Source: Vreelandella songnenensis
Lineage (GTDB): Bacteria > Pseudomonadota > Gammaproteobacteria > Pseudomonadales > Halomonadaceae
Direction: 5' to 3'
Length of the DNA stretch: 64,000 nt
Assembly (NCBI RefSeq): GCF_003002925.1
Contig: NZ_PVTK01000005.1
Location: forward strand, 221,682-285,681
Shown: positions 19,915 to 31,111 of the stretch, piece by piece
Layout of the letters: each line of letters opens with the position of its first letter
Position numbering within the stretch: the first letter of the stretch is position 1
Notes under the pieces: model-generated
What the model was told of the DNA's origin: nothing
What the model saw: only the letters and a program-made list of their open reading frames with translations
The model's database searches: none
Position numbers and translations under genes: made by a program

Positions 19915-20610
19915 TTAAAAGCCTAATTCGTCCAATAAGTCGTCCACCTGGTCCTGACCTGTCACGATATCCGGCGCATTTTCCCTGATTTGCGGGCCGT
20001 TCAGGAGCTCTTCACTGCGCCGGGCGTTATCGTTCTTCCATTGATCCTCGGCCTTGCGCTGCATGGTTTCACGGGACTGAACACCGGGCACGTTATCGAT
20101 TAGCACCCGAACGAGCTGGTGTTCGATCTCGCGGATCACATCCATCATCTTCTTGATGACCTGGCCGGTCAGGTCCTGAAAGTCCTGGGCCATCATGATG
20201 TCAAGAAGCTCTTTATTCGTGGCCGCGGTGATCGCCGGCACATCGCTCAAATAAGTGCGGGTTTCCTTGACCAGGGTCTTGGCATCGTCAAGATCCTTGG
20301 GTGCCTCGAACCACTCGGCCCACTGTTTATCAAGTCCTTCGGCACGCTCGGCGAGCTGGTCCTGAAGCGGCTGCGCGCGATCAATGGCGTTGAGCGCCCG
20401 CTCGGCGGCCTGTTCGGTCATGGTGGCAACGTAGTGCAGCCGGTCCCGGGCGTCTGGAATGGCTTCAGCCGCTTTTTCAATCTCTTTGTCCAGCCCCAGC
20501 TCCCGCATATTGTCACGCAACATGCGGGTAAGCTTACCGATGCGATGAATTAGATCTTCAGCGACTTCCTCGGATGTCTGGGCAGAACCTGTCTGCTCGT
20601 TCTGACTCAT
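19915..20610 (-). CDS. cheZ: CheY phosphatase CheZ
   Basis: 231 residues, largely helical. It removes the phosphate from CheY-P and so ends the tumble signal. The catalytic glutamine region is [17 protein letters not shown], the long four-helix hairpin precedes it, and the C-terminal [13 protein letters not shown] is the CheY-binding helix, tethered by a flexible linker. It follows cheY by 42 nt with GAGGAG before the ATG. Confidence 0.96.
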   Translation of the reverse strand: MSQNEQTGSAQTSEEVAEDLIHRIGKLTRMLRDNMRELGLDKEIEKAAEAIPDARDRLHYVATMTEQAAERALNAIDRAQPLQDQLAERAEGLDKQWAEWFEAPKDLDDAKTLVKETRTYLSDVPAITAATNKELLDIMMAQDFQDLTGQVIKKMMDVIREIEHQLVRVLIDNVPGVQSRETMQRKAEDQWKNDNARRSEELLNGPQIRENAPDIVTGQDQVDDLLDELGF

Positions 20611-20652
20611 TACGATGTCTCCTCGCTGACCGAGCCCAAAGGCCCAGCCGCT

Positions 20653-21042
20653 TTATTTACCCATTTTCTCGAAGATTTTGTTCAGCTTCTCTTCCAGGGT
20701 AGCGGCAGTGAACGGCTTGACTACATAGCCGTTGGCGCCCGCTTGAGCGGCCGCAATAATATTCTCTTTCTTGGCTTCCGCCGTCACCATCAACACCGGC
20801 AAATGCTTCAGGCCTTCATCCTGGCGAATCTCTTTGAGCATTTCCAGGCCATCCATATTGGGCATGTTCCAGTCTGACACTACAAACTCGAAGCTGCCGG
20901 CGCGTAGCTTGTTCAGCGCGTCCTGGCCATCCTCGGCTTCATCAACATTGGTAAAACCCAGCTCTTTCAGCAGGCTGCGTACAATCCGGCGCATGGTAGG
21001 AAAGTCATCGACTACCAGGAAGCTCATGTTCTTATCGGCCAT
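20653..21042 (-). CDS. cheY: Chemotaxis response regulator CheY
   Basis: 129 residues, a single receiver domain. The acidic pocket (VVDDFP, D12/D13), phosphoacceptor D57 (VVSDWNMP), T87 region ([12 protein letters not shown]) and K109 region ([11 protein letters not shown]) match E. coli CheY. CheY-P made by CheA binds FliM and FliN to reverse the motor. GAGGA lies 7 nt before the ATG. It sits between a receptor gene and cheZ. Confidence 0.98.
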   Translation of the reverse strand: MADKNMSFLVVDDFPTMRRIVRSLLKELGFTNVDEAEDGQDALNKLRAGSFEFVVSDWNMPNMDGLEMLKEIRQDEGLKHLPVLMVTAEAKKENIIAAAQAGANGYVVKPFTAATLEEKLNKIFEKMGK

Positions 21043-21095
21043 TACTCATCCTCTATTTAATGCGCGTCACAAGGTGACGGTTTACTCAGTCAGGG

Positions 21096-22793
21096 TTAAA
21101 AGGCTTCCCACTCTTCATGATCACTGTGGCTTTGCACAGCGCGGGTCGTGGGAGTAGCCGGTGCGGTTTTCTTGGTCATCTTGGGAAGTGATGCTGATGC
21201 CCGCGGCGGCAAGGCCGCGTGTTGAGGCGCCTGATTGCCAAGCAGCTTGAACACGGCAACGGCCTCTTCCAGCCGGTTTGCCTGCTCCTCCAGCGAAGCG
21301 GCCGCAGACGACGCCTCCTGCACCAGTGCGGCGTTCTGCTGCGTTACCTGGTCCATCTGGCCTATCGCGTGGCCTACCTGCTCGATGCCATCGCTCTGCT
21401 CTTGGGAAGCGGCAGAAATCTCATCCATGATATCGGTTACCCGACGCACGGCGGTGACCACTTCTGCCATGGTGGAACCGGCCTGCTCAACGAGCGTCGA
21501 TCCCTGCTTGATCTGGGTGACCGAGGCATCGATCAGCGTACGAATCTCCTTGGCAGCATCGGCACTCCGGCTGGCCAGGTTACGCACCTCACCGGCCACA
21601 ACGGCAAACCCACGGCCCTGCTCACCGGCCCGCGCAGCTTCAACCGACGCATTGAGCGCCAGAATGTTGGTCTGAAACGCAATGGAGTCAATTACGCTGG
21701 TGATATCAGCCACTTTTTGTGAGCTGGTGGAAATACCGTGCATGGTCTGAACGACCTGATCCACCACCTGCCCACCGTGCTCCGCCGTGGTCGAGGCATC
21801 CGCCGCCAGTGTGCTTGCCTGGCGAGCGTTATCGGCATTCTGTTTCACCGTGGCGGTCATCTCTTCCATGCTCGCCGCAGTCTCTTCAATCGAGGCGGCC
21901 TGCTGCTCGGTGCGTGAGGAAAGATCCGCATTGCCGCCGGCAATCTCACGGGTGCCATGGTGGATTTCCGAGCTGCCCTCCCGCACTCGCATGACGATGG
22001 CCGTCAGGTTTTGCTGCATGACCGCCATGGCGGTAAACAGTCGGCCAATTTCGTTGTTGCCTGCTTCAGGCAGCGGCTGGGTCAGGTCGGCTTCAGCGAT
22101 CTTGTTCAGCCGCGCGACCGCGTCATTGAGCGGTGCGGTAACCGTACGCCGCAAACCCATATAGATCAGCAGGGTAATCAAAAGCGCAAGCCCCACAGCA
22201 ATCGCACTGATGAACGAAAAGAGCTGCCCCTGCTCCTGCGCTTCGCTGCGAATGTCATCGGTTCGCTGAAAGCCATAGTCGGTAAATGCGGTTGTGCTCT
22301 GGGCAAGGTCGGCCAGCGGCTCGACCAGCTCATCACGGAGATCGTTATAGGTATTGATATCCATCTGCGCAAAGCTTTCGTGCTGCTGCTTGACCAGGGC
22401 AACCACTTCCTGGAAGTCGGCTATCAGCTCAGCCCCCAATACCTCGCCCTGAGGCGTACGCGGCGTAGACGCAAATTTCGCAAAACGCGTTTCGGCACGG
22501 CTGATACGATCCCCGGCAATCGCCAGTTGCTCATTGGTTCTGCGCATCTCGCCAACCATCATGTAGTTCGACGCGATCTCCATAGCCAGCATGGCCTGGT
22601 TGAGCAGTGAATCCGCCCGGTTGATCTCGTTGAGCTGGTCGCCGCTGATTCGGCTGTAGATGGCCAGATTATCCTGTGCGTTACGATCAGATACAAAACC
22701 TATTCCAGCCGTCACCACAATCAGCGTGGCAAAGCAACCAAGCGCCGCTATGACAGCCGCATGAATACTCATATTGCGCAGTAAACGCATCAT
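21096..22793 (-). CDS. Methyl-accepting chemotaxis protein with 4-helix periplasmic domain
   Basis: 565 residues from ATG 22793 (GGGAG upstream; a TTG six codons earlier is less likely). Layout: membrane helix near residue 10-30, a periplasmic four-helix-bundle ligand domain (to about 190), second helix, HAMP, then the cytoplasmic signalling hairpin with the conserved tip ([20 protein letters not shown]). The last residues are EEWEAF, resembling the NWETF tail that docks CheR and CheB in E. coli high-abundance receptors. The ligand is unknown. It lies between cheB and cheY. Confidence 0.93.
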   Translation of the reverse strand: MMRLLRNMSIHAAVIAALGCFATLIVVTAGIGFVSDRNAQDNLAIYSRISGDQLNEINRADSLLNQAMLAMEIASNYMMVGEMRRTNEQLAIAGDRISRAETRFAKFASTPRTPQGEVLGAELIADFQEVVALVKQQHESFAQMDINTYNDLRDELVEPLADLAQSTTAFTDYGFQRTDDIRSEAQEQGQLFSFISAIAVGLALLITLLIYMGLRRTVTAPLNDAVARLNKIAEADLTQPLPEAGNNEIGRLFTAMAVMQQNLTAIVMRVREGSSEIHHGTREIAGGNADLSSRTEQQAASIEETAASMEEMTATVKQNADNARQASTLAADASTTAEHGGQVVDQVVQTMHGISTSSQKVADITSVIDSIAFQTNILALNASVEAARAGEQGRGFAVVAGEVRNLASRSADAAKEIRTLIDASVTQIKQGSTLVEQAGSTMAEVVTAVRRVTDIMDEISAASQEQSDGIEQVGHAIGQMDQVTQQNAALVQEASSAAASLEEQANRLEEAVAVFKLLGNQAPQHAALPPRASASLPKMTKKTAPATPTTRAVQSHSDHEEWEAF

Positions 22794-22831
22794 TGGATCA
22801 CTCCCCAGCAAGCATTATTATGTAAGAAGGT

Positions 22832-23893
22832 TTAAACCCGCTGAGCGCGGCCAGAAGCCGCTACCATTGCCATCAGACGAGCAGGAATGTCATCAAGGGC
22901 GGCGACTTCAACCGCCCCACCTACGGCAATGGCTTCGCGCGGCATACCAAATACCACGCAGCTTGCCTCGTTTTGTGCGATGGTCGGTGCGCCGGCATTA
23001 CGCATTTCCAGAAGCCCGACGGCGCCATCCTTGCCCATCCCTGTCAGAATCACGCCGATGGCGTTTCGTCCGGCGTGCTCGGCCGCGGAGTGAAACAGCA
23101 CATCCACGGAGGGACGATGGCGATTGACCGGAGGGCCACTGTCCAGGCGAGCCACGTAGTTCGCGCCACTGCGCACCAGCTTCAGGTGCTGGTCGCCGGG
23201 CGCAATGTAAGCGTGTCCCGGCAGTACGCGCTCACCGTCGGTGGCCTCTTTCACCGTGATGCGGCACAGCCGATCAAGGCGCTCGGCAAAGGAGCGGGTA
23301 AAGCCACCAGGCATATGCTGGGTGATCAGGATGGCCGGGGCGTTGGCCGGCAGCGGCTCAAGCACGGCGCGTATGGCTTCGGTTCCACCGGTGGACGCGC
23401 CGATGATGATCAGCTTTTCACTGGACACCAGCGGCGCCTTCAGCTGCGCCGGCGGCGGGGTATTCTTGTGGCGCGCCTGACGCGGGCGCGAGCGCGCCGC
23501 GGCACGCAGTTTTTCAGCGATTTCGTTGGCGTACTCCATCATGCCGTTGCGAATGCCCAGGCTTGGCTTGGCCACGAAATCCAGCGCGCCCAGCTCAAGC
23601 GCGCGCAGGGTGATTTCCGAGCCGCTCTGGGTCAGCGATGACACCATCAGCACCGGCATAGGCCGCAGGCGCATCAGGCGCTCAAGAAAATCCAGACCGT
23701 CCATGCGCGGCATTTCAACGTCCAGCGTCAGTACGTCGGGGTTGTGCTGCTTGATCAAGTCACGCGCAACAAGAGGATCAGGGGCTACGGCAACCACTTC
23801 CATATCGGGCTGTGAGTTGATAATTTCGGTCAGCAGGTCACGAATAAGTGCCGAATCATCGACACACAACACTTTGATCTTGGCAGCGCTCAA
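22832..23893 (-). CDS. cheB: Chemotaxis methylesterase/response regulator CheB
   Basis: 353 residues. An N-terminal receiver ([11 protein letters not shown], phosphoacceptor D58 in LTLDVEMP) is joined to the methylesterase domain with catalytic Ser in [10 protein letters not shown], His in ITQHMPGGF and Asp in GMGKDGAVG. It demethylates or deamidates receptor glutamates for adaptation. The only usable start is TTG at 23893, with a strong GAGGAGG 6 nt upstream; there is no ATG before the receiver. Paired with cheR upstream. Confidence 0.97.
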   Translation of the reverse strand: MSAAKIKVLCVDDSALIRDLLTEIINSQPDMEVVAVAPDPLVARDLIKQHNPDVLTLDVEMPRMDGLDFLERLMRLRPMPVLMVSSLTQSGSEITLRALELGALDFVAKPSLGIRNGMMEYANEIAEKLRAAARSRPRQARHKNTPPPAQLKAPLVSSEKLIIIGASTGGTEAIRAVLEPLPANAPAILITQHMPGGFTRSFAERLDRLCRITVKEATDGERVLPGHAYIAPGDQHLKLVRSGANYVARLDSGPPVNRHRPSVDVLFHSAAEHAGRNAIGVILTGMGKDGAVGLLEMRNAGAPTIAQNEASCVVFGMPREAIAVGGAVEVAALDDIPARLMAMVAASGRAQRV

Positions 23894-23988
23894 AGCACGC
23901 CTCCTCTTGCAATTAACGCCTGATGTGCAGCTTCATGAGCGCGGGCTTCCACGCCTTTAAAGTCTGAAAAGCACGACAATGGCCTGGA

Positions 23989-24867
23989 TCAGGCCCGGGT
24001 ATATACCGTCTGGCCACGCAGCTTGAACGCGTCGCTGATATACGAGAAGTTCTCGGAGTGCCCGGCAAACAGCAGCCCCTCCGGCTTCATCAGCGGCGCA
24101 AATCGCTTGAGTATCTTGGCCTGCGTTTCCTTGTCGAAATAGATCATGATGTTGCGACAGAAAACAGCGTCGAACGGGCCTTTGACCGGCCACTGGGGCG
24201 CCAGCAGATTCAACGGTAAAAACTCGACCAGTTCAGACACCTCCGGGCGTATGCGGGCAAGGCCCTGCTGCTGACCGGTGCCCTTTTGAAAGAAGCGCTT
24301 GACCCGCGCCTCGTCGAGTTTGCGCACCTGCTCCAGGGGATAGATCCCCATCCGCGCCTTGCTCAACGCGTCGGTATCGATATCCGTGGCAATCACTTTC
24401 GACTGGGCCGCCTTGGGGCCAAGCGTCTCCAGCAGCGTCATCGCCAGCGAGTAGGGCTCTTCCCCGGTGGAAGCCGCCGAACACCAGATGGTGACCGGGC
24501 CCGGCTTGTTGCGAATATGCTCAGCCAGTAGCGGAAAATGGTGCGCTTCCCGGAAAAAAGCGGTGAGGTTGGTGGTCAGTGCGTTGGTGAACGCCTCCCA
24601 CTCCTTTGCTTCGGGCTGACGCTCCAGGCGGACAAGATAGTCGGTAAAGCGCGTCATGTTGTGATGCCTTAGCCGCTTGGCCAGCCGGCTATACACCATT
24701 TCACGCTTGTGCTCTGCCAATACAATGCCCGCGCGCTGATAAATCAGCTCACGGATGCGAGCAAAGTCAGCATCCGTCAGCACCAGATCACGCTCGATCT
24801 GGTTGCCAGACGCCCACTGGCTGGCGTCGATACTCCTTTCGCGTTGCTCAGTCAAAATGCTTCCCAT
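23989..24867 (-). CDS. cheR: Chemotaxis receptor methyltransferase CheR
   Basis: 292 residues. The N-terminal all-helical domain ([20 protein letters not shown]) and the C-terminal SAM-binding domain ([15 protein letters not shown], then [13 protein letters not shown]) are complete. CheR adds methyl groups to receptor glutamates. The ATG at 24867 lies inside the last codons of the upstream receptor, 16 nt before that receptor's stop: the bases encoding its WEAF tail also hold the cheR start. GAGGA is almost adjacent to the ATG, so a TTG four codons on is a possible alternative start. Confidence 0.95.
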   Translation of the reverse strand: MGSILTEQRERSIDASQWASGNQIERDLVLTDADFARIRELIYQRAGIVLAEHKREMVYSRLAKRLRHHNMTRFTDYLVRLERQPEAKEWEAFTNALTTNLTAFFREAHHFPLLAEHIRNKPGPVTIWCSAASTGEEPYSLAMTLLETLGPKAAQSKVIATDIDTDALSKARMGIYPLEQVRKLDEARVKRFFQKGTGQQQGLARIRPEVSELVEFLPLNLLAPQWPVKGPFDAVFCRNIMIYFDKETQAKILKRFAPLMKPEGLLFAGHSENFSYISDAFKLRGQTVYTRA

Positions 24868-27020
24868 TCCTCTACAGGTACCGCTTGGCGCCGCTCAGAA
24901 GGCACGGATGGCGACGTGCGCTCTGCAGGGCCAGCGAGCCTGGACGTCTGTCTGGCAGATGATGTGTCTGTGACTGCCAGAGACGACCCAGCGCGTTGGT
25001 GATTGAGTCGAAACGCTTCGACCGAGAGCGCGAGCATACTCGCCTGCTGCTCCAGCTTAACGGCCGCGCGTGCTGTTTCTTGAACCCGCACTGCATTTTG
25101 TTGCGTGGCCTGATCCATTTCGGTCACGGCCTGATTGACTTCGGCGATGCCACTGCTTTGCTCTTTAGACGCAGCGGAAATTTCATGCATGATATGCGTC
25201 ACGCTACGCGCGGCTTCCGCTACTTCGCCTATGGCGGCCTCGGCCCTCTCGACCAGTCCGGCGCCGGTCGCTACTTCCTGGTTGGAACCATCAATCAACC
25301 CACGGATTTCCTGAGCAGCACCAGCGCTGCGCCCCGCCAGTTTCCTGACTTCCTCGGCCACAACCGCAAACCCGCGACCGTGCTCACCGGCGCGTGCAGC
25401 CTCGACCGAGGCATTCAGCGCCAGAATGTTGGTTTGAAACGCAATGGAGTCGATGACATTGATGATATCGGTCATCTTTTGCGAGCGTTGCGTGATGCGC
25501 TGCATGTTTTCCACCAGCTGCGCCATGAGTTCGCCCGTTTGCGACACCTGCGTAGCATTATTATCGGCAAGTCGGCGAGCTTCTTGAGCATTCTCGCTGT
25601 TTTGCCGCACCGTTGCTGTCATCTCTTCCATGCTGGAGGCCGTCTGCTGCAGCGAGGCCGCCTGCTGCTCTGTACGCGAGGAGAGCGCTTCGTTACCGCT
25701 GGCGATATCCTGGGCGGCGGGAGTGACGATATCGATCCCGCCCTTCACATCGCCGATGATACTGCTCAGGCTTTTACGCATCGCATTAAGCGAGTCGATG
25801 AGCTGACCCACCTCATCATGCCGGCGCTTGGGCGCCATCGCCGCCAGATTGCCGCCGGCAATCTGCAGGGTAAAACGCGAGGCGCTTTGCAGCGGCCGTA
25901 CAATGGCACGCAGCGTTACCAGACCGATCAGAATCAGTACCAGCAAGCCGATACCCAGCACCACCGCCTGAAAGGTGATAATTGTGGTTTGTGTCTGTCC
26001 GGCCTGGCTTGCCATGGCTTCAGCTGCCAGCTGCTTCTGCCCGATCAGTTGATTGACGATTTCGGACAATGCCCGGCCTTCACCCGACATGACCTCAATG
26101 ATAGCGTCCAAGCCGGTAAAAGCCTGGTAGGTCTCTTCAGCCTGCAAAACGCTCGCGCCCTGGCTCATCCCTTCGTCCAGAAACGCCTGAAGCTGTTCGT
26201 TGAACGCAGTGGCCAGCGGCGTGGCATTCACCGGGCGTGAGTAGTAGGCCTGCCACACGCTGGCGATCTCTTCGGCGCGCTGTTCAATGGTCTGGCCTAT
26301 ATCAAGGCGCTGATTGATCAAGGCCATGCGTTCAGGCTCGATCAACTCCTGGCGCGTTTTGGCAATCGCCTGATCGATTTGCTGTAGCCTGACGACGTCG
26401 CGCAGACCATCACTATTGAGCCGCTCAAGGCGTTCACTTGAAGCGTTCAACCCGTAAAGACCCAGCCCGCCGCTGACCAGCAGCAGCGCCGCCGCGACTA
26501 ACACCATGCCCACCAGCTTGGCGCGCACGGTATTCAATTGAACCCGCTTCAGGCGCTGCACCATGCCGCGTTGACGCAGGCGCCCCTTATCCAGATAGAG
26601 CCGCTTGCCGCGCCCTTCACGTATCTCGGTATACGCCTGTTCGGCGCGCTGAATAGCATCGCGCGAAGCCTGAACGCGCACCGAGGCGTAACCCACCACC
26701 TCATCGTTCTCGATAATTGGCGTGACGCTGGCATCGACCCAGTAGTGATCACCGTTCTTGCACCGGTTCTTGACCAGCCCCCGCCAGGTGTCGCCGGCTT
26801 GAATGGTTTGCCACAGGTTCGCAAAGGCGGCCGACGGCATGTCAGGATGTCGAATCAGGTTATGCGGCGCGCCCAGCAATTCGTCCTTCGTGAAGCCGCT
26901 TATCTGGATAAATGCCGGGTTTGTGTAGGTAATACGACCTTTCAGATCCGTGCGGGAGACTAAAAAGTCGTCTTCCTTCAACTCAACTTCGCGTTGAGAA
27001 ACAGGCTGGTTATTGCGCAT
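24852..27020 (-). CDS. PAS-containing chemoreceptor (Aer-like) with periplasmic domain
   Basis: 722 residues. An N-terminal PAS domain of the Aer type ([18 protein letters not shown], ...[13 protein letters not shown], ...[10 protein letters not shown]) precedes a first membrane helix (about 170-190), a predicted periplasmic helical region of about 170 residues, a second helix, HAMP-like segment and signalling hairpin ([20 protein letters not shown]). The tail is EEWEAF. E. coli Aer senses redox through FAD on PAS and has no such periplasmic domain, so this looks like a combined cytoplasmic and periplasmic sensor. FAD binding is inferred only. Confidence 0.88.
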   Translation of the reverse strand: MRNNQPVSQREVELKEDDFLVSRTDLKGRITYTNPAFIQISGFTKDELLGAPHNLIRHPDMPSAAFANLWQTIQAGDTWRGLVKNRCKNGDHYWVDASVTPIIENDEVVGYASVRVQASRDAIQRAEQAYTEIREGRGKRLYLDKGRLRQRGMVQRLKRVQLNTVRAKLVGMVLVAAALLLVSGGLGLYGLNASSERLERLNSDGLRDVVRLQQIDQAIAKTRQELIEPERMALINQRLDIGQTIEQRAEEIASVWQAYYSRPVNATPLATAFNEQLQAFLDEGMSQGASVLQAEETYQAFTGLDAIIEVMSGEGRALSEIVNQLIGQKQLAAEAMASQAGQTQTTIITFQAVVLGIGLLVLILIGLVTLRAIVRPLQSASRFTLQIAGGNLAAMAPKRRHDEVGQLIDSLNAMRKSLSSIIGDVKGGIDIVTPAAQDIASGNEALSSRTEQQAASLQQTASSMEEMTATVRQNSENAQEARRLADNNATQVSQTGELMAQLVENMQRITQRSQKMTDIINVIDSIAFQTNILALNASVEAARAGEHGRGFAVVAEEVRKLAGRSAGAAQEIRGLIDGSNQEVATGAGLVERAEAAIGEVAEAARSVTHIMHEISAASKEQSSGIAEVNQAVTEMDQATQQNAVRVQETARAAVKLEQQASMLALSVEAFRLNHQRAGSSLAVTDTSSARQTSRLAGPAERTSPSVPSERRQAVPVEEWEAF

Positions 27021-27078
27021 TCTTGTGCCCTGTATTGTAAGTATTCTTGGAATATTGGTACGGGTAACTGCTTAGGGC

Positions 27079-28386
27079 CTAGAAGGACTCCCAGGCGTCG
27101 TGCTCTACCACCTTGGGTGCAGCAGCCACGCGTGACGCGCGAGGTGCCAAAGAGGGGCTCATAAGGGTGGTGGAAACAGGCAACGCGGCTTTAGGGGTAT
27201 GGGTATTAGCTACCTGAAAGCGCTCGACGGCACTTCTCAGGCGAGCCGCTTCGCTTTCAAGCTCATTGGCGCTGCGCGCGGCGTTTTGAACCAGCTGGGC
27301 ATTTTGCTGAATCACCTGATCCATCTGCGCAACGGCCTGATTGACCTGAACGATACCGTTGCTCTGCTCTTCAGAGGCGGCCGCAATGTCATCCATGATA
27401 TCGCTGACCCGCTGTACGGCATCCACTAGCGCCTGCATGGTTTCACCGGCCTGGTTGACGCGCTGGGTGCCGGCATCCACCTTGCCAAGCGAGGTGTCGA
27501 TCAGGGTACGGATCTCCTTGGCGGCATTGGCGCTGCGGCTGGCCAGGCTACGCACTTCCTGGGCAACGACGGCAAAGCCTTTGCCATGCTCACCGGCACG
27601 GGCAGCCTCGACCGAGGCGTTGAGCGCCAGGATATTGGTTTGAAAGGCGATGTTGTCAATAACGGTGATGATATCCGCTACCTGATGGGAGCTTGCGCTG
27701 ATTTCCTGCATCGTTCCCACGATGCCACCCACCTCTTCACCGCTGCGCCGAGCCGTCAGCGTTGCGCTCTGTGCCAGCTGGCTGGCCTGACGCGCATTGT
27801 CGGCGTTATGGCCAACCGTTGAGGCGAGCTCCTCCATGCTGGAAGCCGTTTCTTCAAGTGAGGAGGCCTGCTGTTCGGTGCGGGAGGAGAGATCGTTATT
27901 GCCGCTGGCAATCTGTTGGGAGCGCTCAAAAATGGTGGCGCCACTACTGCGAACGACGCCGACAGTTTCCGATAGGGAAGACTGCATATGCGCCATGGCA
28001 ACGTATAAGCGGCCGATTTCGTTATTGCCGGGGGCCGTAATCTGCTGGCTTAAATCACCCTGAGCCATATGCTCGAAGTAGCCGACCAACCGGTCAAGCG
28101 GTTTCAGCACATTACTCGTCACACCCCAGATCACGATCACTACGGTGGCAACGGTGACCAGTACGATGGCTATCAGCATCCAGCGGATACGCGCTGTAAA
28201 ATCGGTAAACACTGCCTGTGATGCCTGGCCATCGCCAATCGCCTGCATGATGGCCGCACCGTGCTGCAGCGCGTAAAAACCGATGCCGCACGCCACAATC
28301 ACCAATAGCGAGAAGGAGGCCAGTACCAGCCCCCAACTGAGTCGCACGGTCATGTTACCCATTACCTGCCGCATTAGCTGTGTCAC
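27079..28386 (-). CDS. Methyl-accepting chemotaxis protein
   Basis: About 435 residues. The open frame runs 53 codons further up, but through the terminator after cheW, so the start is more likely GTG 28386 (GGGAG 8 nt upstream) or ATG 28374. It has a membrane helix, a very short periplasmic loop of only about 45 residues, a second helix, HAMP, and the signalling hairpin ([20 protein letters not shown]). The tail is HDAWESF, again a CheR-docking-like end. The small periplasmic loop suggests it senses something in the membrane or cytoplasm, or pairs with other receptors. Confidence 0.88.
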   Translation of the reverse strand: MTQLMRQVMGNMTVRLSWGLVLASFSLLVIVACGIGFYALQHGAAIMQAIGDGQASQAVFTDFTARIRWMLIAIVLVTVATVVIVIWGVTSNVLKPLDRLVGYFEHMAQGDLSQQITAPGNNEIGRLYVAMAHMQSSLSETVGVVRSSGATIFERSQQIASGNNDLSSRTEQQASSLEETASSMEELASTVGHNADNARQASQLAQSATLTARRSGEEVGGIVGTMQEISASSHQVADIITVIDNIAFQTNILALNASVEAARAGEHGKGFAVVAQEVRSLASRSANAAKEIRTLIDTSLGKVDAGTQRVNQAGETMQALVDAVQRVSDIMDDIAAASEEQSNGIVQVNQAVAQMDQVIQQNAQLVQNAARSANELESEAARLRSAVERFQVANTHTPKAALPVSTTLMSPSLAPRASRVAAAPKVVEHDAWESF

Positions 28387-28457
28387 CCTTGTGTCTCCCA
28401 ACACAACATTACTCACAGGCGTTGTCCTTAACGCTTGGGTCGTCTTGTTTTCGCTTG

Positions 28458-28482
28458 AAAAGACACGCTCCCTGTGTCTTTT
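28458..28482 (-). terminator. Intrinsic terminator after cheW
   Basis: On the minus strand AAAAGACAC / GTGTCTTTT (9-bp perfect stem, 7-nt loop, ending in four T), 22 nt after the cheW stop. It divides motAB-cheAW from the receptor-cheRB part of the block, so the receptor at 27079-28386 needs read-through or its own promoter. Confidence 0.75.
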
Positions 28483-28504
28483 CGATGATGTATCGATTGA
28501 ACGA

Positions 28505-29002
28505 TCAGCGGTTGCTGGTGCTATCCACCAGCGCCATTTCTTCACTGGTCAGCAGCTTGTCGATATCGACCAGCACCAGCATGCGATCATCCAGACTGCC
28601 CAGGCCGCTCAGGAAGTCAGAGGAGAGCGTGACGCCAAACTCAGGCGCGGGCTTGATCTGTTCAGGCGTCAGCGTCATGACGTCAGAAACGCCATCCACC
28701 ACGATGCCTACGACGCGATCTGCCACGTTGACCACGATCACCACGGTCTGACCACCGTACTCGACGTTTTCAAGGTGGAACTTGATGCGCAGATCCACAA
28801 TGGGCACGATGACGCCACGAAGGTTGGTCACGCCCTTGATAAAGTCAGGCGCGTTGGCAATGCGAGTGACGTTTTCGTAACCCCGGATTTCCTGCACTTT
28901 CAGGATATCGATGGCGTACTCTTCTTCACCTAACGAAAACACCAGGAATTCGCGGCTTTCGGCTTCGGCGGCCATTACCGCCCCATTTGTTGCCTGACTC
29001 AT
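28505..29002 (-). CDS. cheW: Chemotaxis coupling protein CheW
   Basis: 165 residues, one CheW-type SH3-like domain pair ([21 protein letters not shown], then [18 protein letters not shown]). It couples CheA to the receptor tips. The start ATG overlaps the cheA stop (ATGA). It is followed by a terminator hairpin. Confidence 0.97.
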   Translation of the reverse strand: MSQATNGAVMAAEAESREFLVFSLGEEEYAIDILKVQEIRGYENVTRIANAPDFIKGVTNLRGVIVPIVDLRIKFHLENVEYGGQTVVIVVNVADRVVGIVVDGVSDVMTLTPEQIKPAPEFGVTLSSDFLSGLGSLDDRMLVLVDIDKLLTSEEMALVDSTSNR

Positions 29003-31068
29003 GACGGCTCAGCCTCCTTATAAAAAGAGAGATGTTGATTATTGACGATTTTGCCCGCTTCTTTCTTGACCCTGCTCAAGCGGTGCAATCCTGTGATATC
29101 CAGAATGAGGGCCACACTGCCATCTCCCAGAATGGTGGCGGCGGAGATACCCGGCACCTTGCGATAGTTGTCTTCCAGATTCTTGACCACGACCTGCTGC
29201 TGACCGATCAACTCATCGACCAGCATGGCGTAGCGCCGTCCTTCACCCTGCACGATCACGGCGATACTGCGTGTCGGATCGGTAATCGCATTTTCCACAT
29301 CCAGTACTTCGTGGATGGCAATGACCGGTAGATACTCGTCACGCACCTTGAGCACAACGTCATCACCGGCCATGGCATACATGTCGTCCTTGGTCGGCTG
29401 AAGGGATTCAAGCACGGTAGAAAGCGGCAGGATAAAGGTCTCGCCGCCGACCTTGATCGACATTCCGTCCAGAATCGCCAGCGTCAGCGGCAACACGATG
29501 CGGGTGTTGGTGCCTTCGCCTTTCTTGGACTGGATTTCGACGCGCCCGCCCATGCCCTGGATATTACGCTTGACCACGTCCATGCCCACACCACGTCCGG
29601 AGACGTCGGTCACTTCCTTGGCGGTCGAAAAGCCCGGCGCAAAAATCAGCTGATAGACTTCTTCGTCGGTCATGGTATCGGAGACACTAAGGCCATTTTC
29701 CCGCGCCTTGGCCAGCAGCCGGTCGCGGTCCATGCCCGCGCCATCATCGCGCACTTCAATCAGGATATTGCCACCCTGGTGACGTGCCGACAGAATAAGC
29801 TTGCCGGTACGCGGCTTGCCAAGCGCTTCCCGTTCATCGGGCATCTCGACGCCATGGTCCAGGCTGTTACGCACCAGGTGGGTCAGAGGGTCGGTAATGC
29901 GCTCGACCAGACTCTTGTCAAGCTCGGTGGATTTACCCTCGGTGATCAGCTCGATCTCCTTGCCAAGCTTGCCGGCCGTGTCACGTACCACGCGCGGGAA
30001 GCGGCTGAAGACAAACTCCATGGGAATCATGCGGATCGACATGACCGCTTCCTGAAGGTCGCGGGCATTACGCTGCAAAAGGCTCATGCCGTTCTGCAGC
30101 GAGCTGTTCCCCACCGACTGGTCCTCCAGGTCGCTGACCGTTTGATCGAGCATTGACTGGGTGATGATCAGCTCGCCCACCAGGTTGATGATCTGATCGA
30201 CCTTGTCGACGGATACCCGAATCGAAGAGGATTCAGCCGCCTTCTTGGGCTTGGCGGCAGCTTCTTTACTGGCCGCCGCCGGGGCACTGGCTTTTACAGC
30301 GGGCTTAGCGGGCGCCTGAGCGACAGCGGCAGGTGCGGCCTCGACAGGCGGCGCTGAGGCCGCCGGCGCGGTGGCCTGGACGTTTTCAGCCGCCTTGATC
30401 TCGATCTGGTCGGGCTCGATGATAAAGCACATGACTGCTTCGATATCATCGGCGCTGATATCCCCCTGAAGAATGACCTCGTAGCGCTTCTCGTCACCCG
30501 ACTGGGATTGAACCTCGCCCAGTTGCTCAAGCTCTTCGACCAGCAGCGTCCGGTCCTTGTCACTGACGTTGAGCAGGGCGACTACCAGCTGATTTCCAGC
30601 GGTTTCGCTTGCAGACTCTGCGGACTCTTCTGCCTTGAAAAGCGGAGCAGGGGTGGCCGCCGGCGCTTCCAGCGTTTCACCGATCTCTTCTAGGGCGATT
30701 TGCTGTAAGGTCTGGCAAATTCTTTCGTACGCCTCTTCGTCGGGCGCTTCCTCGTTGCGGTAGGCATCGAGTTGCTCGTGCATGATGTCTTTGGCCTCTA
30801 AAAAGGTATCCACGAGGTCGGCACGCAGCGTAAGTTCGCCTTTGCGTGCATGATCCAGCAGGTTTTCAAAAATGTGCGTGGTCTTCTGCAGCACGCTGAA
30901 GCCAAAGGTGCCGGCTCCGCCCTTGATCGAGTGCGCGGCGCGGAAAATAGCGTTTAGCTGCTCGCTGTCCGGGTTATCGACGTCGAGCTCAAGCAAGTGC
31001 TGCTCCATATCGGCGAGCAGCTCTTCAGCCTCTTCAAAAAACGTGTCAAAAAAGTCCGCTATATCCAT
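28999..31068 (-). CDS. cheA: Chemotaxis sensor kinase CheA
   Basis: 689 residues from ATG 31068 (GGAG 6 nt upstream; a GTG four codons earlier is less likely). Domains: HPt with phosphorylated H46 ([13 protein letters not shown]), a P2-like CheY-docking domain around 155-220, an Ala/Pro/Lys-rich linker, dimerisation, kinase ([16 protein letters not shown]-box, [12 protein letters not shown]1, [11 protein letters not shown]2) and a CheW-like P5 domain. It phosphorylates CheY and CheB in response to receptors. Follows motB by 43 nt, as in the E. coli mocha operon. Confidence 0.98.
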   Translation of the reverse strand: MDIADFFDTFFEEAEELLADMEQHLLELDVDNPDSEQLNAIFRAAHSIKGGAGTFGFSVLQKTTHIFENLLDHARKGELTLRADLVDTFLEAKDIMHEQLDAYRNEEAPDEEAYERICQTLQQIALEEIGETLEAPAATPAPLFKAEESAESASETAGNQLVVALLNVSDKDRTLLVEELEQLGEVQSQSGDEKRYEVILQGDISADDIEAVMCFIIEPDQIEIKAAENVQATAPAASAPPVEAAPAAVAQAPAKPAVKASAPAAASKEAAAKPKKAAESSSIRVSVDKVDQIINLVGELIITQSMLDQTVSDLEDQSVGNSSLQNGMSLLQRNARDLQEAVMSIRMIPMEFVFSRFPRVVRDTAGKLGKEIELITEGKSTELDKSLVERITDPLTHLVRNSLDHGVEMPDEREALGKPRTGKLILSARHQGGNILIEVRDDGAGMDRDRLLAKARENGLSVSDTMTDEEVYQLIFAPGFSTAKEVTDVSGRGVGMDVVKRNIQGMGGRVEIQSKKGEGTNTRIVLPLTLAILDGMSIKVGGETFILPLSTVLESLQPTKDDMYAMAGDDVVLKVRDEYLPVIAIHEVLDVENAITDPTRSIAVIVQGEGRRYAMLVDELIGQQQVVVKNLEDNYRKVPGISAATILGDGSVALILDITGLHRLSRVKKEAGKIVNNQHLSFYKEAEPS

Positions 31069-31111
31069 GCACCACTCCACTCTAACGTCATATTTTTCTC
31101 ACCAGCCGGGA

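Noticed and set aside
27079..28545. Longer version of the receptor gene starting at 28545
   Set aside because: It would run across the terminator after cheW and add a charged stretch with no receptor-like features; GTG 28386 or ATG 28374 fits better.
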